Shown: positions 1 through 9,696, numbered from the stretch's first letter. The stretch is 64,000 nt of DNA from Noviherbaspirillum malthae (GCF_015352985.1 NZ_JACYXF010000001.1:682001-746000), one strand, 5' to 3'. The notes: a model not told the origin generated them from the letters alone. A program made the numbers and translations.

Positions 1-807
1 TTGCTTGTCTTTGGCTTGAGGGGCTTGCGTGGCCTGCGTGGTTTGTGCTTCCAGCTTCTGATTGGTGTCGGCGATCTGCCTGCGCACTCCCGCGGAGACA
101 TCCTCCAGGCCGGCCGGGCGGGTCGGGGAAGCAGCAGCCATCTTTTCCTTCTGCAGGCGGGCGCGTTCCATGGCTGCCCGGATGATGGCCTTCTTGCGCT
201 CCTGCGCAGCCTTTTCTTCCGGCGACAGCGTCGGCTCGTTCTCGACGGCCTTCAGCTTTGCCGCCGCCTTTGCCGCGAGGCGTTCATCGTTCTCCTGTTT
301 TTCACGGCGCAGGCGGAAGGTGCGGAACTGATGGCGCTCCCTTGCCGCATCGGCGTCCGCCTGGGACCAGGCATCCCAGCCGGTGCGCCCTGGCGTGACA
401 TCGACCATGGAGATGCAATCGACCGGGCAGGGCGCAACGCACAGGTCGCAACCGGTGCACAGCGCAGGCACGACGGAATGCATCTGCTTGGCAGCGCCGA
501 TGATGGCATCCACCGGGCAGGCCTGGATGCACAAGGTGCAGCCTATGCACAGGTTTTCGTCGATCACCGCTACCGGCCGCGGACGTTCGATCCCATTGGC
601 GGGATTGAGCGGAATGACCGGCTTGTCCAGCAGCGCCGCCAGGCGCGCAACGCCTTCCATGCCGCCGGGCGGGCACTGGTTGTAACCGGCTTCGCCGCCG
701 GCGACCGCTTCGGCATACGGCCGGCATGCCGGATAGCCGCATTTCGTGCATTGCGTTTGCGGCAGCAGGTTTTCGACTTGGTCGGCGAGAGTAGGTAAGG
801 AAGACAC
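1..807 (-). CDS. rsxB: RsxB/RnfB-type iron-sulfur electron transport protein, 3' end beyond window
   Basis: Reading the minus strand from a GTG at 807 gives 269 codons with no stop before the window edge, so the C-terminus is missing. Residues 20-45 carry CTKCGYPAC plus a further Cys, the four-Cys cluster motif of the RnfB family. Two ferredoxin-type 4Fe-4S motifs follow, [12 protein letters not shown] and [12 protein letters not shown]. The rest is a charged, Ala/Lys/Glu-rich tail with likely coiled coil. RnfB proteins pass electrons within the Rnf/Rsx complex. This one lacks the usual N-terminal membrane helix and no other rnf gene is visible, so a soluble electron carrier or a partial system is inferred. 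The GTG start is chosen because no ATG lies in frame upstream; it is not certain. Confidence 0.82.
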   Translation of the reverse strand, partial: MSSLPTLADQVENLLPQTQCTKCGYPACRPYAEAVAGGEAGYNQCPPGGMEGVARLAALLDKPVIPLNPANGIERPRPVAVIDENLCIGCTLCIQACPVDAIIGAAKQMHSVVPALCTGCDLCVAPCPVDCISMVDVTPGRTGWDAWSQADADAARERHQFRTFRLRREKQENDERLAAKAAAKLKAVENEPTLSPEEKAAQERKKAIIRAAMERARLQKEKMAAASPTRPAGLEDVSAGVRRQIADTNQKLEAQTTQATQAPQAKDKQ

Positions 808-874
808 GGCGGGAACGGCAGGTTCTGCAATAAAAAACAGGATTATCCGGGGAAACCGGTCACGCTACAAATAA

Positions 875-901
875 AAAGCCGTCCACCAGGTGGACGGCTT
901 T
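875..901 (-). terminator. Intrinsic terminator downstream of phaZ
   Basis: A near-perfect dyad with arms AAAGCCGTCCACC and GGTGGACGGCTTT is followed on the minus strand by a T-rich run. It lies 38 nt past the phaZ stop and ahead of rsxB, so it probably ends the phaZ transcript. Confidence 0.8.
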
Positions 902-938
902 GTCGAAGCGAATGAAAGGAATGTATCGGAGGAAAGGA

Positions 939-2174
939 TCAGGCGTTGGCCCTGATAAATTCCCCGATCTTCGGGCAGATCACTTCGCGCCAGCGGCGGC
1001 CCGAGAAGATGCCGTAGTGTCCGCACTTGGGCGCGGTGAAATGCAGCTTCTTGGCTTTCGGAATGCTGGAGCACAGGTCATGCGCCGCCTGGGTCTGGCC
1101 GGCGCCGGAAATGTCGTCCAGTTCGCCTTCGATGGTGAACAGCGCCACCGACTTGATGTCCTGCGGACGCACCAGCTTGCCTTCGACTTCCCATGTGCCC
1201 TTCGGCAGGTTGAATTCCTGGAACACGGTCTTGATCGTTTCCAGGTAATACTCGGCGGGCATGTCGAGCACGGCATTGTATTCATCGTAGAACTTGCGAT
1301 GCTCTTCCGCCGACTCGTTGTCGCCTGCGCGCAGGTGCATGTAGAAATCCCAGTGGCTTTGCGCATGGCGACCCGGATTCATCGCGACGAACCCTGCGTG
1401 CTGGAGGAAGCCGGGATAGACCTTGCGTCCGAAGCCGGGATAGTTGGCCGGCACGCTGTAAATCACCTTGGTTTCGAACCAGGAGAAGGGTTTCTTGGTT
1501 GCCAGGTCGTTGACCGCAGTCGGCGACTTGCGCGGGTCGATCGGGCCGCCCATCATGGTCATGGTCTTGGGCAGTTTGGGATCGTTCGCGCTGGCCATCA
1601 GAGAGATGGCGGCGAGTACCGGAACGGTCGGCTGGCAGACGGAAATGACATGCACGTCCGGGCCGAGGCGGCGGATGAAATCCTGCACGTAATAGATGTA
1701 ATCGTGCAGGTGGAACGCGCCTTCGGCCAGCGGCACCATGCGTGCGTCGGTCCAGTCGGTGATGTAGACGTCATTTTCGGAGAGCAGGGCACGCACCGTG
1801 TCGCGCAGCAAGGTCGAATGATGTCCCGACAGCGGCGCCACCAGCAGCACGGTCGGCTGCTTGAGACCGTCGAACTGCTTGTCGCTCAGGTCCTTCTTGA
1901 AGTGGATCAGCCGGCAGAACGGCTTCTGTTCCGCGATCTCTTCGAATACGCCGACGGCTTTGCCGGCGACCGGAACCGTCTTGATGCCGAATTCGGGCTT
2001 TTCGTAATCTTTCCCGAGGCGATAAAGCAGCTCGTAACCTGCCGCAATGCGCTGGGCAAACGGAGTATGTGCAAGAGGCGAGACCGGATTCGTGAACAGC
2101 TTGGCAGACGCTTCCGCCCATTGGATGAGCGGGTTCAGGAAAGTACGGTTTAATTCGTGAAATTGGTAAAGCAT
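939..2174 (-). CDS. phaZ: Intracellular polyhydroxyalkanoate (PHB) depolymerase
   Basis: The 411-residue protein matches the intracellular PHB depolymerase PhaZ family, which mobilises stored poly-3-hydroxybutyrate in the cytoplasm. It has no signal peptide. The segment VISVCQPTVPVLAA puts Cys180 at the nucleophile position of the alpha/beta-hydrolase fold; intracellular PhaZ enzymes use Cys here instead of the usual Ser. Asp and His partners are expected in the C-terminal half, around SGAGQTQAAHDL and KCGHYGIFSG. The ATG at 2174 is preceded by a GA-rich stretch that can serve as ribosome binding site. It is a single gene with a terminator after it. Its presence implies that the organism stores PHB. 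Confidence 0.92.
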   Translation of the reverse strand: MLYQFHELNRTFLNPLIQWAEASAKLFTNPVSPLAHTPFAQRIAAGYELLYRLGKDYEKPEFGIKTVPVAGKAVGVFEEIAEQKPFCRLIHFKKDLSDKQFDGLKQPTVLLVAPLSGHHSTLLRDTVRALLSENDVYITDWTDARMVPLAEGAFHLHDYIYYVQDFIRRLGPDVHVISVCQPTVPVLAAISLMASANDPKLPKTMTMMGGPIDPRKSPTAVNDLATKKPFSWFETKVIYSVPANYPGFGRKVYPGFLQHAGFVAMNPGRHAQSHWDFYMHLRAGDNESAEEHRKFYDEYNAVLDMPAEYYLETIKTVFQEFNLPKGTWEVEGKLVRPQDIKSVALFTIEGELDDISGAGQTQAAHDLCSSIPKAKKLHFTAPKCGHYGIFSGRRWREVICPKIGEFIRANA

Positions 2175-3036
2175 ATTGGCCTCTTCGAGGTATGACCGGT
2201 GTCGCTAGATTCTGAATAGAAATTTTCCACGCTGCAATGCATCAAAAGCAATTTTGGCGATTTTTGAGTAAAAAAATAGTTCGCTCGTTCGTATGTAAGA
2301 CAACCTATGTACACACACAACGCCTGCTGCCATCACGAATTCAAATTTCCGTTAAGTAACATAGCATAAAACCGAAGAGCCGCAGCTTTTACATTCCACC
2401 GGTTGCTGCCTTCTTTCCTGCATATGGTGGCACGCTGCGACTCTGCAACAACCCTTTTCTGAAGGCTTGTTGTTTTGCCTATATCAAGCAACCAAATTTG
2501 TAGTATGTCCGCAACGCCGGAATGCTTGGAGCGGCATTCGATGTTGTCTTTAACGGTGATCGCCAGCAAGTTCGACAATCGTGTGAAGTGAAGTCTTTGA
2601 AACTCCTATTGTCTTTCTACAAGATGAAGGTATAGAAGCAGAAGCCGTGCCATGCGGCCAAGTGCCTGCTTGACGGGCGTTAAATGGTGAAATTCACTAC
2701 ATCCGGTTGAGGGATTGCGAATATTGCTGCTGGAGTGCAACTTGCCGACAGCAATATGGACGAGCATGCGTGTAATTTTTACTGAGGCGCGGGAAGGAAA
2801 ATGGTCCGCAATTGAAACAGTATTGCTTGCAGGCGCAAACAGCCTGTTCGGCGCAGACCGACAGCTGCTGCCACGGTACCGATGTGTCCAAACCAACTCG
2901 CGCCGCATCATCGATAATGATGCTTGTGACATGGTCGCTGAACCATCAATATGAATGCATGGCGAAGTGTTTTGGCAGGATTCGTGCTCCGGCATGGTCG
3001 GACTTGCGGGCATTGCCGCATAAAAGGATGAATAAA
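2175..3036. other. AT-rich spacer with no convincing gene
   Basis: About 860 bases separate the divergent phaZ and thioredoxin-like genes. The part near phaZ is far more AT-rich than the surrounding genes (roughly one third GC at 2221-2280). Short open frames occur on both strands (for example 2333-2578 minus, 81 codons), but none has a recognisable domain or good ribosome binding site. The promoters of both flanking genes must lie here, but I could not place them with confidence. Confidence 0.55.
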
Positions 3037-3525
3037 ATGAAGATTTTCTGGATGAGCGCCTGGAGCATGGTACTGCTCCTGTTGACGGGCAGTCCTTCCA
3101 TGGCATCCACGATCAGGGCATTCGAGCCCGATTCGCTCAATCGCATCGTCGAGAGCCAGCAGGGAAAGCCGTTTGTACTGGTGGTGTGGTCGCTCGACTG
3201 CGTGTACTGCCAGACAAGCCTGAAGAACTTGAGCGAGGAAAAGAGCCGGCGCAAGGGCAAGGACTTGAATGTCATCACGATCTCCACGGATTCGAGCAAT
3301 GATCCCGAAGCCGTGGCCATGATGAAACAGCGGCTGGAATCCCTGGGCCTGGCCGGCAACGCATGGGCATTCGGCAATGCGGCGCCAGAGCAGTTGCGCT
3401 ATGCCATCGACCCGAAGTGGCACGGCGAAAAACCGCGCAGTTACTGGTTCAATGCCGAAGGCGCCAGGGTCGCGAATTCCGGGGTCATCACGTCGAAGAC
3501 GATAGAACGCTGGGGTGCAAAATAA
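3037..3525 (+). CDS. Secreted thioredoxin-like protein with CVYC motif
   Basis: The 162-residue product begins with a hydrophobic signal sequence ending near SMAST (about residue 24), so it is probably periplasmic. The mature part has a thioredoxin-like start (FVLVVWSLDC) with a CxxC pair, Cys55-Val-Tyr-Cys58, as in TlpA/ResA-type thiol-disulfide proteins, then a strand VITIST. This suggests redox chemistry on exported proteins; the partner is unknown. I chose the ATG at 3037 because AAAAGG lies 9 nt upstream, whereas the ATG at 3028 abuts that element. A longer in-frame extension back to 2812 is open but unlike the family. It stands alone, with no cytochrome maturation genes nearby. Confidence 0.72.
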   Translation: MKIFWMSAWSMVLLLLTGSPSMASTIRAFEPDSLNRIVESQQGKPFVLVVWSLDCVYCQTSLKNLSEEKSRRKGKDLNVITISTDSSNDPEAVAMMKQRLESLGLAGNAWAFGNAAPEQLRYAIDPKWHGEKPRSYWFNAEGARVANSGVITSKTIERWGAK

Positions 3526-3685
3526 GCCCAGTATGCCTGTCCGCGCCTGTCCGGATGGAATGCCGTATGAACATGGCAAGCTTCACGCCGTGCATGCGGC
3601 TGAAATGATTTATGCCGTATCGCTTGCCAAATCCCTTGAATTGCTGCACCATTGCTCGCAACCAGTCCCAGAGCAGCCCCAACAA

Positions 3686-3757
3686 ATGACTTTCGCGCGC
3701 TTCCACTTTTACTTTTACTTTAGCTATTCCAGCCCAAAGGCGGTGGAGAAGCGGTAA
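3686..3757 (+). CDS. Phe/Tyr-rich leader peptide of the aroG attenuator (candidate)
   Basis: A 23-codon frame begins ATG ACT TTC and reads MTFARFHFYFYFSY, then a polar tail ending in EKR and TAA. Five of the first twelve residues are Phe, and three Tyr occur at 9, 11 and 14. This is the composition of leader peptides that sense charged tRNA-Phe and tRNA-Tyr. It ends 33 nt before an intrinsic terminator, and aroG starts 100 nt after its stop. The ribosome binding site is weak (GAGCAG about 10 nt upstream), which lowers confidence. The same frame is open back to 3515, but the upstream part has no special composition. Confidence 0.62.
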   Translation: MTFARFHFYFYFSYSSPKAVEKR

Positions 3758-3817
3758 GCGCACGAATAAAAGAGCCAAACCGAATCCTAGAAAAACCGCC
3801 AGAGATGGCGGTTTTTT
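3698..3817 (+). promoter_or_regulatory. Candidate transcription attenuator controlling aroG
   Basis: Four segments can form alternative hairpins. Segment 1 (CGCTTCCAC, 3698-3706) lies within the aromatic codons and pairs with segment 2 (GTGG..AAGCG, 3743-3753, two-base bulge). Segment 2 also holds GGCGGT (3739-3744), which pairs with ACCGCC of segment 3 (3795-3800). Segment 3 otherwise pairs with segment 4 (GGCGGTTTTTT) to form the terminator. A ribosome stalled on Phe/Tyr codons 3707-3727 would cover segment 1 and leave 2 free to block the terminator. The 2:3 helix is only 6 bp by eye, and energies were not computed. Confidence 0.55.
3791..3817 (+). terminator. Intrinsic terminator between the leader peptide and aroG
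   Basis: Arms AAAAACCGCC and GGCGGTTTTTT around a six-base loop, ending in a T run. It sits 41 nt before the aroG start codon, so it would stop aroG transcripts arising upstream unless antitermination occurs. It could alternatively just end the thioredoxin-like gene, whose stop is 265 nt upstream. Confidence 0.85.
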
Positions 3818-3857
3818 CGTTTGTACAGTCTTGAAAACTTTAACCTGGAGAATGACC

Positions 3858-4922
3858 ATGCCGCGCACCGATGACCTTCGCATCCGAGAGATGAAAGAAC
3901 TGATTCCTCCTTCACATCTCATTCGCGAGTTCTCCTGCTCCGACAAGGTGGCCAACACCACGGCAAGCGCGCGCACTGCGCTGCACCGCATTCTCCATGG
4001 CCAGGATGACCGCGTGATGGTCGTCATCGGACCCTGCTCGATTCACGATCCCAAGGCGGCGATGGAATATGCGAACCGCCTCGTCAAGGAACGCGAGCGC
4101 TTCGCCGGCGAGCTCGAAATCATCATGCGCGTCTATTTCGAGAAGCCGCGCACCACGGTAGGCTGGAAAGGCCTGATCAACGATCCCTACATGGACAACA
4201 GCTTCCGCATCAATGACGGCCTGCGCATGGCGCGCGAGCTGCTCATGAACATCAATGAGCTCGGCCTGCCGGCAGGTACGGAATTCCTCGACGTGATCAG
4301 TCCGCAGTACGTCGCGGACCTGATCAGCTGGGGCGCGATCGGCGCGCGCACCACCGAATCCCAGGTGCATCGCGAACTGGCTTCCGGCCTGTCGTGCCCG
4401 GTCGGCTTCAAGAACGGCACCGACGGCAATATCAAGATCGCCGTCGATGCCATCAAGGCGGCTTCACAGCCGCACCACTTCCTGTCCGTCACCAAGGGCG
4501 GCCATTCGGCCATCGTCTCGACCAGCGGCAACGAGGATTGCCACATCATCCTGCGCGGCGGCAAGGCGCCTAACTATGATGCCGCCAGCGTTGAAGCGGC
4601 CTGCAAGGAAATCGCCGCCAGCGGCCTGGCTTCGCGCCTGATGATCGATGCCTCCCATGCAAACAGCTCCAAGAAGCCGGAAAACCAGGTGCCGGTATGC
4701 GCCGACATCGCGCGCCAGGTTGCCGAAGGCGACACCCGCATCGTCGGCGTGATGGTGGAGTCGCATCTCGTCGCCGGCCGCCAGGATCTGGTTCCCGGCA
4801 AGGAGCTGACCTACGGTCAGTCGGTGACCGATGGGTGCATCGATTGGGATGCCAGCGTCAAGGTGCTGGAAGGACTGGCGGACGCCGTGAAGCAGCGTCG
4901 CCTGAAGGAAGATCGGGAGTGA
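3858..4922 (+). CDS. aroG: 3-deoxy-7-phosphoheptulonate (DAHP) synthase, class I
   Basis: The 354-residue enzyme joins phosphoenolpyruvate and erythrose 4-phosphate, the first committed step of the shikimate pathway. Class I (AroG/AroF/AroH) motifs are clear: GPCSIHDPKAAMEY, KPRTTVGWKG, GARTTESQVHRE, GFKNGTDGN, KGGHSAIVSTSGNEDCHI and DASHANSSKKPENQ with the metal-binding His. The ATG at 3858 has GGAG at 7 nt spacing; the in-frame ATGs at 3831 and 3852 are worse placed. Which aromatic amino acid inhibits the enzyme cannot be read safely from the sequence, but the Phe/Tyr leader upstream suggests control by Phe and/or Tyr supply. No other aromatic genes are adjacent. Confidence 0.95.
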   Translation: MPRTDDLRIREMKELIPPSHLIREFSCSDKVANTTASARTALHRILHGQDDRVMVVIGPCSIHDPKAAMEYANRLVKERERFAGELEIIMRVYFEKPRTTVGWKGLINDPYMDNSFRINDGLRMARELLMNINELGLPAGTEFLDVISPQYVADLISWGAIGARTTESQVHRELASGLSCPVGFKNGTDGNIKIAVDAIKAASQPHHFLSVTKGGHSAIVSTSGNEDCHIILRGGKAPNYDAASVEAACKEIAASGLASRLMIDASHANSSKKPENQVPVCADIARQVAEGDTRIVGVMVESHLVAGRQDLVPGKELTYGQSVTDGCIDWDASVKVLEGLADAVKQRRLKEDRE

Positions 4923-5069
4923 TTGCGGGGTAGTGGATTCACTCTTGTTTGCAAAGCGAAGCCCAAAGGCTTGCACGCCTGGTTTGCGTTGCTGTATTGA
5001 GCGGAAATGCAGGCCAGTTCGTTGGGCGGAATGGGGAGATGTTTGAAGTCTAATGTGGCTTTGCTACCG

Positions 5070-5261
5070 CCCTCATCCCCAACCCTTCTCCCGCTTGCGG
5101 GAGAAGGGAGCCGGACAGCACCGGTGAAATCATGGTGCGGGGAATAGCACCCCTCTCCCGCAAGCGGGAGAGGGGCAGGGGTGAGGGGAATCGCCAAGGC
5201 CGCAGCAGGTCTTGCGGTCCCCCTCATCTCCAACCCTTCTCCCGCTTGCGGAAGAAGGGAG
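5070..5261. repeat. Three copies of a REP-like palindrome (family A)
   Basis: Copies at about 5070-5110, 5150-5188 and 5219-5261 share the core CTCCCGCTTGCGGGAG, or its close variant with GCAAGC, flanked by CCCTCATCCCCAACCC or its complement. The copies alternate in orientation, as in clustered REP elements. They fill most of the gap between aroG and the protease gene, and no gene is seen here. Related sequence occurs at 51242-51432. Confidence 0.8.
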
Positions 5262-5318
5262 TAGTCAGGTTCTGCGAATGAAGGTCATTATTGAATTAGA
5301 CCCTCCTAGACCCTAAAC

Positions 5319-5972
5319 CTAAAACCGCTTCGTCAGCACCATCTGCTGCCCGTCGCGCCGCATCTCGGTCCTGTTAAGAAACGACATGCCGAGCAGGATG
5401 ATCGGCAACCCCTGTTCCTGCACCACCGCATCCACCTGGTTGATCTCGATATCGCCGACCTTCACCGTATTGAGCTTGACCTGGTAAGCCGGCACCGTTC
5501 CGTTTGCGGTATTCAGATAAGCCACCTGGCCCTTGCGGTAATCGATGCCGAGCCGAACCGCCTCCGATGCCGGCAATGCAATCATCGTGGCGCCCGTGTC
5601 CAGCAACATGCGCACGCTGCCGCCGTTGATCTGTCCCGCCACCATGTAATGCCCGCGGCTGTCGGCCTGCAGGGTGGTGCTTGAGCGCCCGGAGGAGGCG
5701 GGAGCGCGGCTGACATGGTCGCCGATGGCGATGGTCTGGCGCCTGCCGTTGTTTTCGATAGTGGCGCTGGAATCTGTGGCGGCAACGAGCTTGATGCCGT
5801 CGACGATGGTGGCGCCGACGGAATAGGTCTTGGGCGAACCTCCATCAATGACCAGCACCGCCTTGTTCGGGAAAAGCCCGACCACGCTGATGTCCGCCGC
5901 ATGAGCAGTCGGCGTGGTCGCCAAGGCAGTTGCGCCGGAAAGCAGGCTGGCGGCGAGGAAGAAGGCGCGCAT
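5319..5972 (-). CDS. Retropepsin-like aspartic protease, exported (clan AA)
   Basis: The 217-residue protein starts with a signal-like segment ending near TAHA (residue 25). The C-terminal half has the single-domain aspartic protease signature RMLLDTGATMIAL, with catalytic Asp125, and ends in ILLGMSFLNRTEMRRDG, the second conserved block of the TIGR02281-type family. Such proteins work as dimers because each chain supplies one catalytic Asp. The N-terminal part (about 26-105) is a small beta domain of unknown role. I chose the ATG at 5972; a TTG at 5996 is in frame but gives no better ribosome site. It lies 31 nt after yajQ on the same strand and is probably cotranscribed. Substrate unknown. 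Confidence 0.8.
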   Translation of the reverse strand: MRAFFLAASLLSGATALATTPTAHAADISVVGLFPNKAVLVIDGGSPKTYSVGATIVDGIKLVAATDSSATIENNGRRQTIAIGDHVSRAPASSGRSSTTLQADSRGHYMVAGQINGGSVRMLLDTGATMIALPASEAVRLGIDYRKGQVAYLNTANGTVPAYQVKLNTVKVGDIEINQVDAVVQEQGLPIILLGMSFLNRTEMRRDGQQMVLTKRF

Positions 5973-6003
5973 GATGTCGATATCCAACGATGGCAAGTGA
6001 AAA

Positions 6004-6489
6004 TCAGTCGCGGAAGTTGTTGAATTCCAGCGGCAGATCGGTCATCTCCTTGCGCAGCAGCGCCATCGCGGACTGCAGGTCGTCTCGCTTGGCACCGGTG
6101 ACGCGCACCGCATCGCCCTGGATGCTGGCCTGGACTTTCATCTTGCTGTCCTTGATGATGCGCACGATTTTCTTGGCCATGTCGGATTCGATGCCGTTGC
6201 GGATCTTGATGACCTGCTTGACCTTGTCGCCGCCGATCTTCTCGATCTTGCCGAGATCGAGGAAACGCACGTCCACGTTGCGCTTGACCATCTTGCCGGT
6301 CAGGACGTCGCGCACCTGCCCCAGCTGGAACTCGCTGTCGGCATACGCGGTCAGTTCACGCTCCTTCTGTTCGACGCGGGCATCGCTGCCCTTGAAATCG
6401 AAACGGGTGGTGATCTCCTTGTTCGACTGGTCGACCGCATTTTTCACTTCAACAATATTGGCTTCGGAAACAACGTCAAAAGATGGCAT
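6004..6489 (-). CDS. yajQ: YajQ-family nucleotide-binding protein
   Basis: The 161-residue protein starts [11 protein letters not shown] and ends [11 protein letters not shown], both hallmarks of the YajQ (UPF0234) family. Members have two RNP-like folds and bind nucleic acid or nucleotides; a homologue in Xanthomonas binds cyclic di-GMP. The start at 6489 is preceded by AAGGA at good spacing, and the 33-codon extension further upstream does not belong to the family. It is the first gene of a likely two-gene unit with the aspartic protease. The actual ligand here cannot be told from sequence. Confidence 0.92.
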   Translation of the reverse strand: MPSFDVVSEANIVEVKNAVDQSNKEITTRFDFKGSDARVEQKERELTAYADSEFQLGQVRDVLTGKMVKRNVDVRFLDLGKIEKIGGDKVKQVIKIRNGIESDMAKKIVRIIKDSKMKVQASIQGDAVRVTGAKRDDLQSAMALLRKEMTDLPLEFNNFRD

Positions 6490-6617
6490 GGCAAATCCTT
6501 CGTGCAAAATTGGTTGGAAAACATGCCTGATATTCTTGTTCTTTTCAGGCTTGTCATGCTGAAAACACCGGGCCATTCTAGCCGACAAAAAATCGGGTGG
6601 CTAGATTGCGCACCCTC

Positions 6618-6623
6618 TATAAT
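6618..6623 (+). promoter_or_regulatory. Possible -10 element for murB
   Basis: A perfect TATAAT lies only 9 nt upstream of the murB ATG, with no good -35 hexamer at 16-18 nt. If used, transcription would begin about 3-5 nt before the start codon, giving a nearly leaderless mRNA. It agrees with the lack of a Shine-Dalgarno sequence before murB. Confidence 0.4.
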
Positions 6624-6632
6624 GCCAGCCCT

Positions 6633-7661
6633 ATGAGCGCAGACATTTCGATCCAGAGCAATTTCCCGCTTCGCGGTCTCAACACCTTCGGCATCGATGC
6701 CAGCGCGTCGGCTTACCTGAAAGTCACATCGGCGGCGATGCTGGAAGCGGTTGCAAGCGATGCATCATGGGCATCCATGCCGCGGCTGGTGCTTGGAGGC
6801 GGCAGCAACCTGCTGCTGACCGATGATTTCCATGGCTTGGTACTGCATATGGCCACCAGCGGAATCGAGCTTGTCGGTGAAGACGATGATGCCTTCTACG
6901 TCAGGGCAGAGGCGGGAGAGAACTGGCACCGTTTCGTGCTGTGGACGCTGGAGCATGGTTTTCCGGGGCTGGAAAATCTTTCCCTGATTCCGGGCAGTGT
7001 CGGCGCATCCCCGATTCAAAACATCGGCGCCTACGGCGTCGAACTCAAGGACCGCTTTCATTCCCTGACCGCTTTCGACCTGATCGACAAAAAGACTTTC
7101 GTCCTTGACCGGGAGGCATGCGGCTTCGGTTACCGCGACAGTATTTTCAAGCATGCATTGCGCGGCCGCGCGGTGATTCTCGATGTGACGTTCGCCTTGG
7201 CGAAGCGCTGGCAGGCAAACATCCGCTATGCCGATGTCGCACAGGAGCTCGCGGCAGGCGGCATCCATTCACCTTCCGCGCGGCAGATCAGCGACGCCGT
7301 CATTGCGGTACGCACGCGCAAGCTGCCGGATCCTGCGGTCATCGGCAATGCGGGCAGCTTCTTCAAGAATCCGGTTGTGTCGCAGGACGCGCGCGACGCA
7401 TTGCTGGCGCGCTGTCCCGATCTTGTCAGCTATGCGCAGCCCGATGGCAGCTTCAAGCTTGCCGCAGGCTGGCTCATCGACAGGGCGGGTTGGAAAGGCA
7501 GGAGCCTGGGCGCCGCCGGCGTCTATGAGAAACAGGCGCTGGTGCTGGTTAACAGGGGCGGTGCGAAGGGGGGCGAGATTGCGGAACTTGCCGCGGCGAT
7601 ACAGGCCGACGTGCAGGAAAAATTCGGCGTGGCGCTCGAACCCGAACCGGTATTCGTCTAG
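6633..7661 (+). CDS. murB: UDP-N-acetylenolpyruvoylglucosamine reductase
   Basis: The 342-residue flavoenzyme reduces UDP-GlcNAc-enolpyruvate to UDP-MurNAc with NADPH in cytoplasmic peptidoglycan precursor synthesis. FAD-binding motifs LGGGSNLLL (from residue 54) and [17 protein letters not shown] (119-135) are present. The catalytic Ser is Ser242 in [10 protein letters not shown], and a C-terminal EPEPVFV supplies the late Glu. The length and the insert around [10 protein letters not shown] fit the E. coli-like type I enzyme. The ATG at 6633 fits the family start ([10 protein letters not shown] follows). It is divergent from yajQ. Its stop codon touches one arm of a long inverted repeat. Confidence 0.95.
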   Translation: MSADISIQSNFPLRGLNTFGIDASASAYLKVTSAAMLEAVASDASWASMPRLVLGGGSNLLLTDDFHGLVLHMATSGIELVGEDDDAFYVRAEAGENWHRFVLWTLEHGFPGLENLSLIPGSVGASPIQNIGAYGVELKDRFHSLTAFDLIDKKTFVLDREACGFGYRDSIFKHALRGRAVILDVTFALAKRWQANIRYADVAQELAAGGIHSPSARQISDAVIAVRTRKLPDPAVIGNAGSFFKNPVVSQDARDALLARCPDLVSYAQPDGSFKLAAGWLIDRAGWKGRSLGAAGVYEKQALVLVNRGGAKGGEIAELAAAIQADVQEKFGVALEPEPVFV

Positions 7662-7846
7662 AGCGCTTTCGGGTTGACTGTACTGTCGATGCCGGTCGAT
7701 TTGCCAGCGGCACTGCGTTGTATGGGGACGCCGAGTCCTCCTTGCCATGGCCCGGGGGCGCCGAGCTCGCCATGTCGCGTCACCACGCCTTGTTCCACAG
7801 GCAAATCACCTCGGCCTCGTCGAGTCCAGTCAAGCCGAAAGCGCTC
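7661..7846. repeat. Long imperfect palindrome after murB
   Basis: The 20-bp arm at 7661-7680 (starting GAGCGCTTTCGG) is matched in inverted orientation by 7827-7846 with one mismatch. Weaker pairing continues inward, for example GATTTGCC at about 7698-7705 against GGCAAATC at 7800-7807. The whole ~185-bp element could fold into one long hairpin. No coding frame was found in it. It may be a MITE-like or extragenic palindromic element. Confidence 0.6.
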
Positions 7847-7886
7847 CAGCGCGCTTGTTAAGCGCTTCCGTTCTGAAAGAGGGCAC

Positions 7887-7916
7887 AAAAAAGGCGATCA
7901 TCCGATCGCCTTTTTT
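7887..7916. terminator. Bidirectional intrinsic terminator between murB and ppnP
   Basis: Arms AAAAAAGGCGATC and GATCGCCTTTTTT around a four-base loop give U-tracts on both strands. It lies between convergent murB and ppnP, closest to the ppnP stop. Confidence 0.88.
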
Positions 7917-7932
7917 ATTGCATGGGACTGGC

Positions 7933-8253
7933 TCAGGCTGCAACGAAGTGGCAGACGTAGTCGAGCGTTTCCAGCGTTTCGATATCGAAGCTGGAGTTGC
8001 CCGGCACATTGAAGCTCTGGCCGCCTTCATAGGTGTTCCAGGTGTCTTCACCCTTGAGGCGGATGCGGCATTTGCCGGCATTCAGTTCCATGATTTCCGG
8101 TGCGCCGGTATTGAAGGTCAGCGAGGACGGGAAGATCACGCCGATGGTCTTGCGGGTGCCGTCCGCGAACAGCACGGTATGGGAGACGCACTTGCCGTCG
8201 AAGTAGAGGTTGGCCTTCTTGACGACGGAAACGTTGTCGAATTGTGTGGTCAT
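7933..8253 (-). CDS. ppnP: Pyrimidine/purine nucleoside phosphorylase PpnP
   Basis: The 106-residue single-domain cupin-like protein ([20 protein letters not shown] at the start, [10 protein letters not shown] near the end) matches the YaiE/DUF1255 family. E. coli PpnP phosphorolyses several purine and pyrimidine nucleosides. Conserved features include [10 protein letters not shown] and [11 protein letters not shown]. It lies 25 nt after argG on the same strand and is probably the last gene of an argF-argG-ppnP unit ending at the terminator at 7887-7916. The ribosome site is weak, so translation may be coupled to argG. Confidence 0.9.
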   Translation of the reverse strand: MTTQFDNVSVVKKANLYFDGKCVSHTVLFADGTRKTIGVIFPSSLTFNTGAPEIMELNAGKCRIRLKGEDTWNTYEGGQSFNVPGNSSFDIETLETLDYVCHFVAA

Positions 8254-8278
8254 GGTGCTTTGTCGGTAATGGTTGTCG

Positions 8279-9649
<1,371 letters not shown>

Positions 9650-9696
9650 TTATAAGGGTTGGGGCGTCGGGTCGATTGCGCTGCGTTGTCGGTTGG

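Noticed and set aside
2..798. Long plus-strand open frame opposite rsxB
   Set aside because: It lacks any domain, while the minus strand reads a clear three-cluster ferredoxin.
2333..2578. 81-codon minus-strand frame in the AT-rich spacer
   Set aside because: No domain, no clear ribosome site, and composition like the noncoding surroundings.
2812..3036. 75-codon N-terminal extension of the thioredoxin-like gene
   Set aside because: It would bury the signal peptide and contains no family similarity; AAAAGG marks the start at 3037.
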